Counted from the first letter of the stretch, positions 52,727 through 61,994 are shown. The stretch is DNA of 64,000 nucleotides from DASUPK01 sp963801055 (GCA_963801055.1 CAWDDE010000007.1:62001-126000); one strand, 5' to 3'. The notes: generated from the sequence alone by a model not told the origin. Translations and numbers: made by a program.

Positions 52727-52939
52727 ATGGCGACCACTTACTACGCCGAGATCTCGATTCCCGGTCGGGATCAGCGCATAGTGGTCATGGTGGCGGGGCC
52801 GGTCGATTCCATCCCCGAAACTGCCAAGGCGCACTACGGGGGCTGGGGGTTCCTGGTCTACGCCGAGGAGGATGGGGAGCGACGGCCCTTCAGCGACACC
52901 GAGCAGGCAGCGTTCGTCGCTGAGCTTGTCTCGTACTGA
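52727..52939 (+). CDS. Small hypothetical protein
   Basis: 70 residues: MATTYYAEISIPGRDQRIVV, then a Trp/Gly-rich middle (HYGGWGFLVYAEEDGERRPF) and an acidic helical end. A compact alpha/beta domain by pattern. TAGCCT ends 11 bases before the ATG. Family not recognised. Confidence 0.55.
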   Translation: MATTYYAEISIPGRDQRIVVMVAGPVDSIPETAKAHYGGWGFLVYAEEDGERRPFSDTEQAAFVAELVSY

Positions 52940-53124
52940 GTTCAGTTTTTGACACAGCGAAGCTAGAAAGCCGCCGGGTAGCGCGTCTCGCAAAAACGCC
53001 CGGCCGAGTTCGCCGACGGTGACGGCGGAAAATGCGGCCGACCGCTGCGGTCAGACTCGCAGCGGCGGGCGCCCCAGCGCATCACTTCTGGCCTTCGCCC
53101 GCAGTTCGGTCGTCTCCCCCATCG

Positions 53125-53275
53125 CTGCCCCTCCCTGGTGATGGAGCGCTACGGCCATCCCTCGAAGGATGCGGCGCGCTCCCGGCTACTGGCTGCCTTC
53201 AGCTTCGACGGTCCGGAAACTGGTAGCGAGACTGGTAGCAGCGACCCTCGCGAAGCGCATGGGGATGCGGGATGA
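53125..53275 (+). pseudogene. Tyrosine integrase C-terminal remnant
   Basis: The frame reads SLVMERYGHPSKDAARSRLL and then AAFSFDGPETGS to a stop at about 53275. The MERYGHPS part matches the end of tyrosine recombinases, with the catalytic Tyr in ERYGH. Nothing upstream resembles the rest of the enzyme, so only the last 50 or so residues survive. It ends 18 bases before the proposed right attachment core. Confidence 0.65.
53219..53239. repeat. Right-end ACTGGTAGC repeats
   Basis: ACTGGTAGC at 53219 and 53231, inside the integrase remnant and 54-74 bases from the attachment core, mirroring the left-end set. Confidence 0.65.
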
Positions 53276-53346
53276 CGGGCCAATCAAACCTATCCGCCGC
53301 TTCTGGTCGCGTGACTCGATTGACGCCAAGGGGGTAGCAGGGACAT

Positions 53347-53706
53347 ATGAGGTTCCTGGGTCGCATCGGAGTCCGATTCGCCCGGCGGAGCCGCTGGCTG
53401 GCCCAACGGCTCTGGCTCGTCGCCGCTGCGGAGATCGCGCTGATCACCCGCAGTCACTGGCGCCGCCTCGAGCCTGAGGAGCGGCGGCGTCTGATCGAGC
53501 TGGCACGCAAGTCGCGAGGACGTCCATCGAGGCTCAGTACGCGCGAGCGACGCGAGGCCGCGGAGCTGCTCGAGAAGGTGAACTACCCACAGCTCGGCGG
53601 CAACGTCGCCTCGACCCTCCTTCCGTTCCGGCCATTCGGCCGGCTGGTGGAGTTCGCCCTCGGCCGTTCGGCCCGCGCGCGTCGTCGCGCAGCCGCCGAG
53701 TCCTAG
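53347..53706 (+). CDS. Hypothetical basic protein
   Basis: 119 residues, Arg-rich. A hydrophobic stretch (LWLVAAAEIALITRS) lies near residues 23-37 in an otherwise helical, basic protein (RRLIELARKSRGRPSRLSTR). Composition is like conserved actinobacterial hypotheticals near tRNA genes, but I cannot name a family. It is the first gene outside the proposed element. Confidence 0.6.
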   Translation: MRFLGRIGVRFARRSRWLAQRLWLVAAAEIALITRSHWRRLEPEERRRLIELARKSRGRPSRLSTRERREAAELLEKVNYPQLGGNVASTLLPFRPFGRLVEFALGRSARARRRAAAES

Positions 53707-53715
53707 ACGCGGCGC

Positions 53716-54690
53716 TCAGCGCACGGCGGCAACGGGCCGCACCTCGGGATGCGCGCCGTACCAGTCGAGAGTCCTCCTGACCCCCTCCCGCAGATCCACT
53801 CGCGGCTGCCAGCCGAGCCGCTCGCCAATCTTGGTTGAGTCGAGGTACTGCCGGTCGATTTCTCCGCTGGGAGTGCCACTTCCCTGGTAGTCGGGCTGGA
53901 CATCGGCCGCCCCGAGCTCACAGATCAGCTCGACCACCTCGCGAACCGAGTGGGGCCTGCCCCAGCCTCCGTTGAAGGCCTCGCCGCCGGCTCGCCCCGA
54001 GGCGAGCGCGTCAGCGAGCGCGAGGTAGGCACGCGCAGCGTCCTCGACATGGAGGAAATCGCGCTCGGGCGAGCCGTCGGAGCGGATGATGGGCCGGCGC
54101 CTGTCGAGCACCGCGGTGACGGTCTCAGGGATCAACCGTGAGAAGTTCCGGTCCCCGCCCCCATAGAGGTTGGCGAACCTCGTCACCGCCACCGGCAGCC
54201 GGTAGGTGTGCCAGTAGCTCCGTGCGATCAGGTCGGTTGCCGCCTTCGAGACGTCGTAGGGGAAGCGCGGCTGGAGGGCTGAGTCCTCGGCGTAGGGGAG
54301 CTGGTCATGTCGCCCATAGGCCTTATCCGAGGAAGCGACCACGACCACCTCCACCCCGGCGTCCCGGCACGCCTCGAGCACGACCCAGGTCCCCTCGATG
54401 TTCGTCTGGAAGGTGGGGATCGGGGAGGTGGCCGCGTCACCGACGATCGCCCGGGCGGCGAGATGGAAGACGGAGTCGATCGCGTTGTCCCGGAGGAGCG
54501 CGGAGACCAGCTCCCGGTCGCGCAGATCCCCGACGACGTCGTTGACGTCGTCCGCGATCCCTTGCAGCTCGAGGCCACTCGGCGAGGCACCCCCCCGGTC
54601 GAGCGAAGTCACCTCCGAGCCGCTCTCGAGCAGCGCCCTGGCGAGCCAGGACGCCGCGAAACCACGGGCGCCGGTGACAAGCGCCCTCAC
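53716..54690 (-). CDS. rfbG: CDP-glucose 4,6-dehydratase-like NAD-dependent epimerase/dehydratase
   Basis: 324 residues, extended SDR. NAD-binding ALVTGARGFAASWLARALL, catalytic YDVSKAA (YxxxK), and RFANLYGGGDRNFSRLIPE, which matches RfbG. Its partner upstream encodes a glucose-1-phosphate cytidylyltransferase, so the pair would make CDP-4-keto-6-deoxyglucose for surface polysaccharide. GTG start at 54690 overlaps that gene's stop by 4 bases. No downstream dideoxysugar genes are present in the window. Subfamily call is moderate. Confidence 0.75.
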   Translation of the reverse strand: MRALVTGARGFAASWLARALLESGSEVTSLDRGGASPSGLELQGIADDVNDVVGDLRDRELVSALLRDNAIDSVFHLAARAIVGDAATSPIPTFQTNIEGTWVVLEACRDAGVEVVVVASSDKAYGRHDQLPYAEDSALQPRFPYDVSKAATDLIARSYWHTYRLPVAVTRFANLYGGGDRNFSRLIPETVTAVLDRRRPIIRSDGSPERDFLHVEDAARAYLALADALASGRAGGEAFNGGWGRPHSVREVVELICELGAADVQPDYQGSGTPSGEIDRQYLDSTKIGERLGWQPRVDLREGVRRTLDWYGAHPEVRPVAAVR

Positions 54691-55421
54691 CGGGCCGGCT
54701 CCTCGGCCCACACCCGCCAGGGCGGCTCCCCGGAATCCCAGAGGTCGTTGAGCATCACCGCGTCCTTGTAGGTGTCCATGCAGTCCCAGAATCCCCGGTG
54801 GCGGTAGGCCCGCAGCTTCCCATCGGCGGCCAGCCGCTCGAGCGGTTCGCGCTCGAGAACGCTGTCCTCGCCCAGGTAGTCGAGAACGCCCGGCTCGAAG
54901 CAGAAGAAACCACCGTTGATCCAGCTGTCGACCCGCGGCTTCTCATGGAATCCGCGGACACGGTCTCCATCGTCGAGATCGGCGACGCCGAACTGCAGCT
55001 CGGGGCGGACGACGGTCACCGTCGCCAGCGCGTCGCCGTCGCGGTGAAAGGCGGTGAGCGCGGAGAGGTCGATGTCGGCCACCCCATCGGCGTAGGTGGC
55101 CGAGAAGGGTTCCCCAGCCAGCCGCTCCTCCGCAAGCTTGATGCGCCCGCCGGTGGGGGTGTCAAGTCCAGTGTCCAGGCATTCGACCTCCGCTCGCCCC
55201 GGCCAGCGGCTTTGCCTCACCCAGTCTGAGATCAGCTCGCCCTTGAAGCCCGTGAGCAGCAGGAATCGGGAGAACCCCTGGCAGCTGTAGATCGAGATCA
55301 CGTGCCAAAGGATCGGGCGTGCACCGATCTCCACCAGCGCCTTGGGGATGGACTCGGTGTGCTCGCGAAGCCGGGTTCCCCGCCCTCCGCACAGGATCAC
55401 GACTGGTTCGAGGATCGCCAC
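54687..55421 (-). CDS. rfbF: Glucose-1-phosphate cytidylyltransferase-like nucleotidyltransferase
   Basis: About 244 residues. Nucleotide-binding VVILCGGRGTRLREHTESIP followed by K, with DLDDGDRVRGFHEKPRVDSW and INGGFFCFEPGVLDYL, typical of RfbF. It makes CDP-glucose from CTP and glucose-1-phosphate. Start GTG 55421 is preferred over GTG 55460, which would leave only 6 bases to the divergent ccmE. Coupled to the dehydratase gene. Confidence 0.82.
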   Translation of the reverse strand: MAILEPVVILCGGRGTRLREHTESIPKALVEIGARPILWHVISIYSCQGFSRFLLLTGFKGELISDWVRQSRWPGRAEVECLDTGLDTPTGGRIKLAEERLAGEPFSATYADGVADIDLSALTAFHRDGDALATVTVVRPELQFGVADLDDGDRVRGFHEKPRVDSWINGGFFCFEPGVLDYLGEDSVLEREPLERLAADGKLRAYRHRGFWDCMDTYKDAVMLNDLWDSGEPPWRVWAEEPAR

Positions 55422-55466
55422 GGCGGGAGCCGATGCTAAGGGACGGTTGCGATAATCCACGCCGCA

Positions 55467-55874
55467 GTGGACTCATCGCGCAAGCGAAAGATTCGCCTGG
55501 TCATCGCGCTGTCCGCCGCGGTCCTGCTGGCCGCGGGGCTGGTCTACACGTCGTTCAGCGCCTCGACCGAGGCGAAGCAGCCGTCGCAGCTGCTGCAGTC
55601 GAACCCCGACGGGACCTATGAGCTGACCGGCAAGGTGGTCCCGGGCTCGATCCAGCACGCGGGCGATGAGCTCGCCTTCACGATCTCGGACCGCGACGGC
55701 TCGCACCCGATCCCGGTCACCTACACCGGCGAGGTGCCGGATCCATTCCGTGACGGGCGCGAGGTGATCGTCACCGGCAAGCTCGAGAACGGCACCTTCG
55801 TCGGCGACAAGGACAGCCTGATCACCAAGTGCCCGTCGAAGTTCACGTCGACCACCACGGGGCAGTCCAGCTGA
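55467..55874 (+). CDS. ccmE: Cytochrome c maturation heme chaperone CcmE (CxxxF variant)
   Basis: 135 residues. N-terminal TM anchor (LVIALSAAVLLAAGLVYTSF) and an OB-fold: YELTGKVVPGSIQHAGDELA, FTISDRDGSHPIPVTYTGEV and GREVIVTGKLENGTFVGD. The heme-attaching HxxxY of E. coli CcmE is replaced by C-P-S-K-F (ITKCPSKFTS); a CxxxY variant is known, and this has Phe instead of Tyr. It hands heme to CcmF, whose gene follows. Confidence 0.9.
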   Translation: MDSSRKRKIRLVIALSAAVLLAAGLVYTSFSASTEAKQPSQLLQSNPDGTYELTGKVVPGSIQHAGDELAFTISDRDGSHPIPVTYTGEVPDPFRDGREVIVTGKLENGTFVGDKDSLITKCPSKFTSTTTGQSS

Positions 55875-58023
55875 CGATCTTCGGCTCCGCACTGCTCGCC
55901 GCCGCGCTGATCGCCGCGCTCTACGCGGCCGGAGCCGCCATCTATGGGGGGCGGTCGGGGATCGGCGCTGGGTGGACTCCGCGCGACGGGCGGTCTACGC
56001 GATGGCCGGCCTGCTCACGATCGCCGTGGTCCTCGTCGAGGTCGCCTTCCTCAGCGACGACTTCGGCTTCTCGGTGGTCGCATCTCACTCCTCGACCACC
56101 ACGCCCACCTTCTACAAGCTGACCGCGATGTGGTCGAGCCAGGAGGGCTCCCTCCTGCTCTGGGCCTGGGTGCTGTCACTCGCCTCGAGCGGCGTCCTCT
56201 TCCTGACCCGCAACCGCCACCGCGAGATCGTCCCCTGGGCGACCGCCGTGCTGGCCGGCCTCGGCGCCTTCTTCACCGGGCTGATGATCTTCAAGGCCCA
56301 GCCCTTCGCCCACCTCGACCCGGCTCCCGCCGAGGGCCAGGGGCTCACCCCGCTGCTCCGCAACCCGTACATGGCGGTCCATCCGCCGATGCTCTACACG
56401 GGCTACGTCTTCTGGTCGATCCCCTTCGCCTTCGCCGTCGGGGCGCTGATCGCGCGCCGGCTCGACGCGAGTTGGATCCGCAGCACCCGCAACTTCGCGC
56501 TGCTCGCCTGGACCTTCCTCGGCATCGGGCTGCTGCTCGGCTCCCGCTGGTCCTACGAGGAGCTCGGCTGGGGCGGCTACTGGGGCTGGGACCCGGTTGA
56601 GAACGCCGCCCTCATGCCGTGGCTCGTCGGCACCGCCTTCCTGCACTCGGTGATGGTGCAGGAGAAGCGGGGGATGCTGAAGGTCTGGAACGTGAGCCTG
56701 ATCTCGGGGACGTTCTGCCTCTGCCTCCTGGGCACCTTCCTGGTGCGCTCGGGCGTACTCCAGTCGATCCACGCCTTCGGCGCCTCGACCGTCGGTGGGC
56801 CGCTGCTCGGCCTGATCGCTGTCGTGGCGATCGGCTCGACGCTGCTGATCGTGACGCGGCTCGACCAGCTGCGGCCCGAGCGCCGGATCGACTCGCTGCT
56901 CTCCCGCGAGTCGATCTTCTTCGTCAACAACCTGCTGCTGGTGGGACTTGCCGCGGTGATCTTCTGGGGCACCTTCTTCCCCCTGATCTCGGAGTTCTTC
57001 ACCGGCGAGCGCCACTCGCTGGCGGCCCCCTGGTTCGATCGCTACGTGACGCCGATCGGGGTGCTCGTGGTCCTCTTCACCGGGATCGGTCCGCTGCTCG
57101 CCTGGGGCAGGCTGAGCGCGAGCGCCGCACGCCGCCTGCTGCTTTGGCCGTGCCTGGCGGCGGCCGGAACAATCGTTGTGCTCCTGGTGGCGAGCGACGC
57201 GGGCAGCCATCCGTGGGCGCTGTTCGTATTCGGCTTTGCGGCGTTTTCGCTGGTCGCGTTGGCGGGCGAGTTCTGGCGCGCGGGTGCGACGCGCCGGGCG
57301 CTGACGGGGGAGCCGTATCCGCGCGCCCTCGCACGGTCGGTGGGGCGGAACCGCCGGCGCTACGGCGGCTACGTGGTGCATGCGGGGATCGCGCTGACGC
57401 TGATCGGCATCGCTGCGTCCTCGAGCTTCCAGACCAACCGCGATCTGCGGCTACAGGTCGGCCAGTCCGCCAACGTGGGCGACTACACGATCAACTATCG
57501 GAAGCTGACGGCGGATCCGAAGAACGAGCGGATCGCGTTCGACGCCCAGCTCGACGTCACCCGAGACGGCAAGCACTTCGCGACGCTCAACCCGGCGCGT
57601 AACTACTACCCGACGCAGGACCCCAGCGCAGGGGCGATCGGTCGCTACTTCATGGGCGAATCGACCAGCGAGGTCGGCCTGAAGACCGGGGCCCGGGGAG
57701 ACCTCTGGACCGCATTCCAGCCCGACCTCTCTGTGCTCAACCCGGCGATCGTGCGCGGCAATCGCCAGCTCGCGAACCTCCCCCCGAATGCCCAGGGGGT
57801 CGCGATCCTCGCGCTCGCACAGCACTATGTGCAGGATCCGCCGCCCGCCAACTTCCGCGTGATCCTGAACCCGCTGGTGGGCTGGATCTGGATCGGCGCC
57901 CTGATCGCGCTCGCGGGGGCGGTGATGGCAGGCTGGCCCGCCCTCGAGTCGCGCCGCCGCCTGGAGGCCGCCTACCGGGCCCGGCTCGGTCGAGAGCTCG
58001 GGACCGCCACTCCGCCCAGCTAG
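55829..58023 (+). CDS. ccmF: Cytochrome c heme lyase subunit CcmF, one frameshift
   Basis: About 730 residues. Large polytopic membrane protein with the WWD domain GGYWGWDPVENAALMPWL and heme-handling His residues (NPYMAVHPPMLYTGYVF; VVHAGIALTLIGIA). The first helix (SALLAAALIAALYAAGAAIY) is in another frame; in a run of four G near 55960 one base seems missing, after which DRRWVDSARRAVYAMAG continues. The start codon is uncertain because the frame opens within ccmE. Works with CcmE and CcmH to attach heme to apocytochromes. Confidence 0.9.
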
Positions 58024-58057
58024 GCGGCACCCGGGTACCGATCCGCCAACCCGCCCC

Positions 58058-58063
58058 TAGCCT
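58058..58063 (+). promoter_or_regulatory. TANNNT box of the CcmI-like gene
   Basis: TAGCCT ends eight bases before the ATG; no Shine-Dalgarno sequence. Confidence 0.4.
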
Positions 58064-58071
58064 GATGAGCG

Positions 58072-58359
58072 ATGGAGTTCGTGCTCGCCCTCGTCATCGT
58101 CGTGCTGGTCGCCTGGTTCGTCACGGCACCCCTTCGCCACCGCCGGCCCACAGACGGGGACGGCCCGATGGCCGCCGAGCTCGCCGACCTGGAGGCGCGC
58201 AAGCGGGCGAAGTACAGGCAGATCCGCGACGCCGAGGCCGATCGGGCCGCCGGCAAGCTCACCGAGGACGACTTCCAGCGCCTCGACCGCGAGCTGCGCG
58301 CAGAGGCGATCCAGATCCTGAAGCGGATCGACCGGCTGCGAGGTCCAGGCAGCCCCTGA
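58072..58359 (+). CDS. CcmI-like small membrane protein
   Basis: 95 residues. One N-terminal TM helix (FVLALVIVVLVAWFVTAPL) and a charged helical region (LADLEARKRAKYRQIRDAEA, FQRLDRELRAEAIQILKRID) like the membrane part of CcmI. CcmI N-terminal regions help assemble the heme lyase, and it directly follows ccmF. Too short to hold the TPR part. Assignment is by position and pattern. Confidence 0.65.
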   Translation: MEFVLALVIVVLVAWFVTAPLRHRRPTDGDGPMAAELADLEARKRAKYRQIRDAEADRAAGKLTEDDFQRLDRELRAEAIQILKRIDRLRGPGSP

Positions 58360-58361
58360 TC

Positions 58362-58367
58362 TACACT
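58362..58367 (+). promoter_or_regulatory. TANNNT box of secG
   Basis: TACACT ends eight bases before the secG ATG. Confidence 0.45.
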
Positions 58368-58375
58368 GCCGCGAC

Positions 58376-58600
58376 ATGGCAACCGTGCTCAGCGTGATCG
58401 AGGTCATCATCTCGGTGATCCTGATCTTTCTCGTGCTCCTGCACTCCGGCAAGGACGCCGGGCTCTCCGGTGCATTCGGGATCGGCGGTGGCGGCAGCTC
58501 CTTCGGTGGCGGTTCGCTGGTCGAGCGAAACCTGACCCGGTGGACCATCTTCTTCGGGGTCCTCTGGGCGCTGAACGCGATCGTCATCCTCAGGCTTTGA
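58376..58600 (+). CDS. secG: Protein translocase subunit SecG
   Basis: 74 residues, two TM helices: VIEVIISVILIFLVLLHSGK and WTIFFGVLWALNAIVILRL, joined by a Gly/Ser-rich loop (GIGGGGSSFGGGSLVERNLT). The LLHSGKDAGLSGAF segment is the SecG signature. Part of SecYEG. It commonly lies in the gap-pgk-tpi cluster, but here it is near the ccm genes. Confidence 0.93.
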   Translation: MATVLSVIEVIISVILIFLVLLHSGKDAGLSGAFGIGGGGSSFGGGSLVERNLTRWTIFFGVLWALNAIVILRL

Positions 58601-58639
58601 CGCGAGCGGTTGTCGGGGCGTGACCGACAACCGCGATTC

Positions 58640-59608
58640 ATGATGGCGCGGCTGGGCGCCGCCAGGCTCACGGCTCTCGCCCTGGTGCTGGCGCTCGCCG
58701 GCGCGTCGGGCTGTGGCGGCGACGGTGACGGCGGGACGAGACTCGGCTCGCTCCTGCCTCGCGCCGGGGGAGGCGGCAGCCTCGCGTATGCGCTGCCGAG
58801 CCTTCCTTCGACGCTCGATCCGCTCGCCGCGCAGGGCCGCGCCGCCCTCACAGTCACCCGTCAGATCCATGAGCCGCTGGTCGAGCGGCTCACCGGCCCG
58901 TATGGGCAGACTCCGCCACAACCCGGGCTGGCCCTGAACGCCCGCCCGTCTCCCGATCGCTCCACCTGGACGGTCACCCTGCGGTCGGGCGTCCGCTTCC
59001 AGGACGGGACGCCGTTCAACGCGGCAGCGGTTCTCGCCAACTCGCGGCGCTGGTCGAGCGACCCGGCCGGGCAGAGGCTGCTGCCACACCTCTTCGCGGT
59101 CGACGCCCCGCGGCCCGACGAGGTCCGCTTCCTCCTGGACAAGCCGATCCCCGATCTCCCCAGGCGCCTCGCCTCCCCGAGGCTCGGGATCGTCTCCCCA
59201 CGTGCTCTCGAGCCGCAGAGCGGGCAGAATGCCCGGTTCGTCCCGGGCACCGCCCACTCCGGGACCGGGGCGTTTCAGGCCGGAGCCAGCGGCCCCGGGC
59301 GCCTCGAGCTCTCGCGCTTCGCGGGATGGTGGGGGAGCGCGATGGGTCTCGGTCCAGCGCTTGACGGCGTCACCTTCGTCGTCGCGCCCCAGCCGGGACG
59401 GCGCCTGCGGATGCTGAGCGAAGGGACGGTGCAGGTCGCCGACCCGCTAGGCCGCGCAGGTCTTCGGGTGGCCGAGGCCGATCCGCTGCTGACCACGGTG
59501 GGCGGACCGAGCACCGGGATCGGGACGGAGGGATCGGTGCGGGGGATCGAATCAGTCCGGCCTGTCCCCGTCCTCAGCGGAGTCTGGCTCACCCGGCTCA
59601 GCGGTTAG
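58640..59608 (+). CDS. Peptide/nickel-type ABC substrate-binding lipoprotein, short
   Basis: 322 residues. Lipobox (LALAGASGCGGDG) and SBP_bac_5 start: LPSTLDPLAAQGRAALTVTR, PSPDRSTWTVTLRSGVRFQD with GTPFNAAAVLANSRRW. Family members are about 500 residues; this one ends after the first lobe-like part with GVWLTRLSG. It may be a reduced form or truncated. No transporter genes follow. Ligand unknown. Confidence 0.7.
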   Translation: MMARLGAARLTALALVLALAGASGCGGDGDGGTRLGSLLPRAGGGGSLAYALPSLPSTLDPLAAQGRAALTVTRQIHEPLVERLTGPYGQTPPQPGLALNARPSPDRSTWTVTLRSGVRFQDGTPFNAAAVLANSRRWSSDPAGQRLLPHLFAVDAPRPDEVRFLLDKPIPDLPRRLASPRLGIVSPRALEPQSGQNARFVPGTAHSGTGAFQAGASGPGRLELSRFAGWWGSAMGLGPALDGVTFVVAPQPGRRLRMLSEGTVQVADPLGRAGLRVAEADPLLTTVGGPSTGIGTEGSVRGIESVRPVPVLSGVWLTRLSG

Positions 59609-59763
59609 GCGGAGCTCGCAGCCGAAAGGGGAAGCTAGCCGAGGCCGCACGGGCACGGGTAGGCTCGCCCCGTGAAGGTCGGCGTCCACCCCCAGATCGG
59701 GCGCTAAATGCCGGTGGGGTGCTGCGTGATTAGGATGGCGGCGCGTTGCGGGGAGATGGCTGA

Positions 59764-60588
59764 GTGAACCTGTGGCTTGTGGCCCTGATCGTGGCGTGCG
59801 CCTCGGCGGCGGCGATCGGGGTCATGTACGTGGTGCGCCGCCGGTCGACGGTCGATCACATCTTCATCGAGATCGAGCGCGGCGCCGGGATCTTCGCCTT
59901 CCTCGGCACGGCGTTCGCGGTCATCCTCGCCTTCGTCGTGCTCGAGGCCTTTCAGAGCTTCAACGACGCCAAGGCTGCTGCGGAGGAGGAGGCGACGACG
60001 CTGGTGCAGCTCTCGCGAACGGCCGAGTTCTTCCCTGCGGCCCAGCGAGATCCCATCGAGGGAGTACTGATCTGTTACGGGCGCGCCGTGATCCACGAGG
60101 AGTGGCCGGCGATGAAGGGGGGCCAGCGAAGCCCGGTGGTGCAGACGTGGGTAAACCGGTTCCAGGACGGCCTCAAGCAGTTGCATCCCCACACGCCCGC
60201 GCAAGAGGCCGCGTTCCTTCAGCTGCTCGGGCAGCAGGACAAGCGGACCGATGCCCGGCGCGCGCGGCTCAGCGAGGCCAACCGCGCCCTGCCGGCGCCG
60301 GTCTGGTTCTTCCTGTGCTTGGGGGCTTTCGTCACCATCGGCTTCGCCCTCTTCTTCGCCGACCGACGCGAGCACTTCATTGTGCAGGGGACTCTGATCG
60401 GCGCAATCACCGCGCTGGTCATCTCGGGCCTTCTGTTGGTCTGGTTCCTCGACCACCCTTACGAGAACCACAACGGCAGCATCAAGCCCGACGAGATGGA
60501 GCGTCAGCTCGTGATCGTCGAGGACGAGCACAAGAACGCCGCGCGCCCATGCGACGAGGCCGGCGAACCGACAGCTCTGCCGGCCTAG
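59764..60588 (+). CDS. DUF4239 family membrane protein
   Basis: 274 residues. Two N-terminal TM helices (WLVALIVACASAAAIGVMYV; GIFAFLGTAFAVILAFVVLE), a long extracellular helical domain (about residues 70-175) and two C-terminal helices. The AFQSFNDAKAAAEEEATTLV segment is characteristic of DUF4239. Function unknown. GTG start. Confidence 0.85.
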   Translation: MNLWLVALIVACASAAAIGVMYVVRRRSTVDHIFIEIERGAGIFAFLGTAFAVILAFVVLEAFQSFNDAKAAAEEEATTLVQLSRTAEFFPAAQRDPIEGVLICYGRAVIHEEWPAMKGGQRSPVVQTWVNRFQDGLKQLHPHTPAQEAAFLQLLGQQDKRTDARRARLSEANRALPAPVWFFLCLGAFVTIGFALFFADRREHFIVQGTLIGAITALVISGLLLVWFLDHPYENHNGSIKPDEMERQLVIVEDEHKNAARPCDEAGEPTALPA

Positions 60589-60626
60589 CGGGATCGGCTA
60601 GGTTGGTGCCCGGGAAAGGAGAAGCG

Positions 60627-61994
60627 ATGGCGCTGACAGCGCTCCCGGAATCTTTCCGCGGCGAGTTGATCCAGCCCGGAGATCCGACCTACGACGAGCA
60701 TCGCAAGGTCTGGAACGGTTCGATCGACCGGTCCCCGGCCGTGATCGTCCGATGCGCCTCCGCGCGGGATGTGGTCGGGGCTGTCGGCCTGGCCAGGGAA
60801 TCTGGCCTGCAAACCGCCGTCAGGGGTGGTGGACACAGCTTTCCCGGCCTCTCCACCTGCGACGACGGAATCGTCATCGACCTGAGGGGGATGAAGGAGA
60901 TCGAGGTCGACCCCGAGGCGCGAACGGCCCGGGTCGAGGCGGGCGTACTGCTCGGTGAGCTGGACGGGGCCACCCAAGAGCACGGCCTCGCCGTCCCCGC
61001 CGGCATCGTCACCCACACCGGCCTCGCGGGCCTCACCCTGGGCGGCGGCATCGGCTGGCTGCAGCGCAAGTACGGGCTGACGATCGACCAGCTGCTCTCC
61101 GCCACGATGGTCACGGCCGGCGGCGACGTCGTGCGGGCGAGCGAGACCGAGAACCCGGATCTCTTCTGGGGTCTCCGGGGCGGCGGCGGCAACTTCGGCG
61201 TCGTCACCGACTTCGAGTTCCGGCTCAACCCCCTGGGGCCGACCGTGCTGGCCGGGCCGATCTTCTGGTTGATGGAGGAGTCGCCTGAGGTGCTGCGCTT
61301 CTATCGCGACTGGATCGCCGAAGCTCCCGACGAGCTGATGACGATCGTGGTCCATCGCAAGGCGCCGCCCGTCGACTTCGTGCCTCCGGAGCTGCACGGT
61401 CGCCTCGTCGTCGCGGTCGTCTGCTGCTGGGCGGGGGACCTCGAGGAGGGAGAGAAGGTGATCCGCCCACTACGCGAGTTCGGCTCACCGGTGCTCGACC
61501 TGTGCGCCCCAAAACCCTTCGTCGAGCACCAGGCCATGTTCGACCCGAGCTTCCCGCACGGGCGCTGGTACTACATGCGCTCCTGTGACGTAGCCGAGCT
61601 GACCGACGAGGTCATCGACATTACCGTGGAGCACTCGATGCGGATCCGATCCCCGCTGACGAGCTTTCCCATCTGGCAGCTAGGCGGGGCGATTCGGCAG
61701 ATCGACCACGACGACACCGCATTCAACGGCCGCGCAGTGGGTCACACCTTCAATGTCACCTGCTCCACGGAGAACGAGGAGGGCTTCGAGCAGGAGCGCG
61801 CCTGGGCGCGTGAGTTCTGGTCAGCCCTGGAGCCCTTCCACACGAGTGTCTACGTGAACTTCCTGATGGATGAGGGCCAGGATCGAGTCCGTGATGCATA
61901 CGGTCCGGAGAAGTACGAGCGCCTACGAGCGTTGAAACGCCAGTACGACCCCGAGAACCTCTTCCGGCTGAATCAGAACATCCCACCGGACTGA
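60627..61994 (+). CDS. FAD-dependent oxidase, berberine-bridge (PCMH/VAO) type
   Basis: 455 residues. PCMH FAD fold: AVRGGGHSFPGLSTCDDGIV with the His for covalent FAD, the LTLGGGIGWLQRKYGLTIDQ segment, and the C-terminal BBE end YDPENLFRLNQNI. The Cys that gives a second FAD link in bicovalent enzymes is not found, so mono-covalent flavin is expected. Substrate unknown: sugars, alkaloids or polyketides are oxidised by relatives. A clear AAAGGAGA Shine-Dalgarno precedes ATG 60627. Confidence 0.9.
   Translation: MALTALPESFRGELIQPGDPTYDEHRKVWNGSIDRSPAVIVRCASARDVVGAVGLARESGLQTAVRGGGHSFPGLSTCDDGIVIDLRGMKEIEVDPEARTARVEAGVLLGELDGATQEHGLAVPAGIVTHTGLAGLTLGGGIGWLQRKYGLTIDQLLSATMVTAGGDVVRASETENPDLFWGLRGGGGNFGVVTDFEFRLNPLGPTVLAGPIFWLMEESPEVLRFYRDWIAEAPDELMTIVVHRKAPPVDFVPPELHGRLVVAVVCCWAGDLEEGEKVIRPLREFGSPVLDLCAPKPFVEHQAMFDPSFPHGRWYYMRSCDVAELTDEVIDITVEHSMRIRSPLTSFPIWQLGGAIRQIDHDDTAFNGRAVGHTFNVTCSTENEEGFEQERAWAREFWSALEPFHTSVYVNFLMDEGQDRVRDAYGPEKYERLRALKRQYDPENLFRLNQNIPPD

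Larger units (their letters stand above)
49815..53302. mobile_element. Putative degraded integrated element in the tRNA-Gly gene
   Basis: The 10 bases TCCGCCGCTT at the tRNA 3' end (49815-49824) recur at 53293-53302, 18 bases after an integrase C-terminal remnant. Both ends carry ACTGGTAGC repeats (left 49941, 49952, 49968 plus inverted 49985; right 53219, 53231), as integrase arm sites would. Cargo: an endonuclease/phosphatase-family gene, a universal stress protein and a small hypothetical gene. A 10-bp core is short, so this is a hypothesis. Confidence 0.5.

Noticed and set aside
59750..59769. tRNA-Ser-like 5' end (GAGATGGCTGAGTG)
   Set aside because: Only about 15 bases match and no cloverleaf follows; the DUF4239 gene begins inside it, so chance similarity is more likely.
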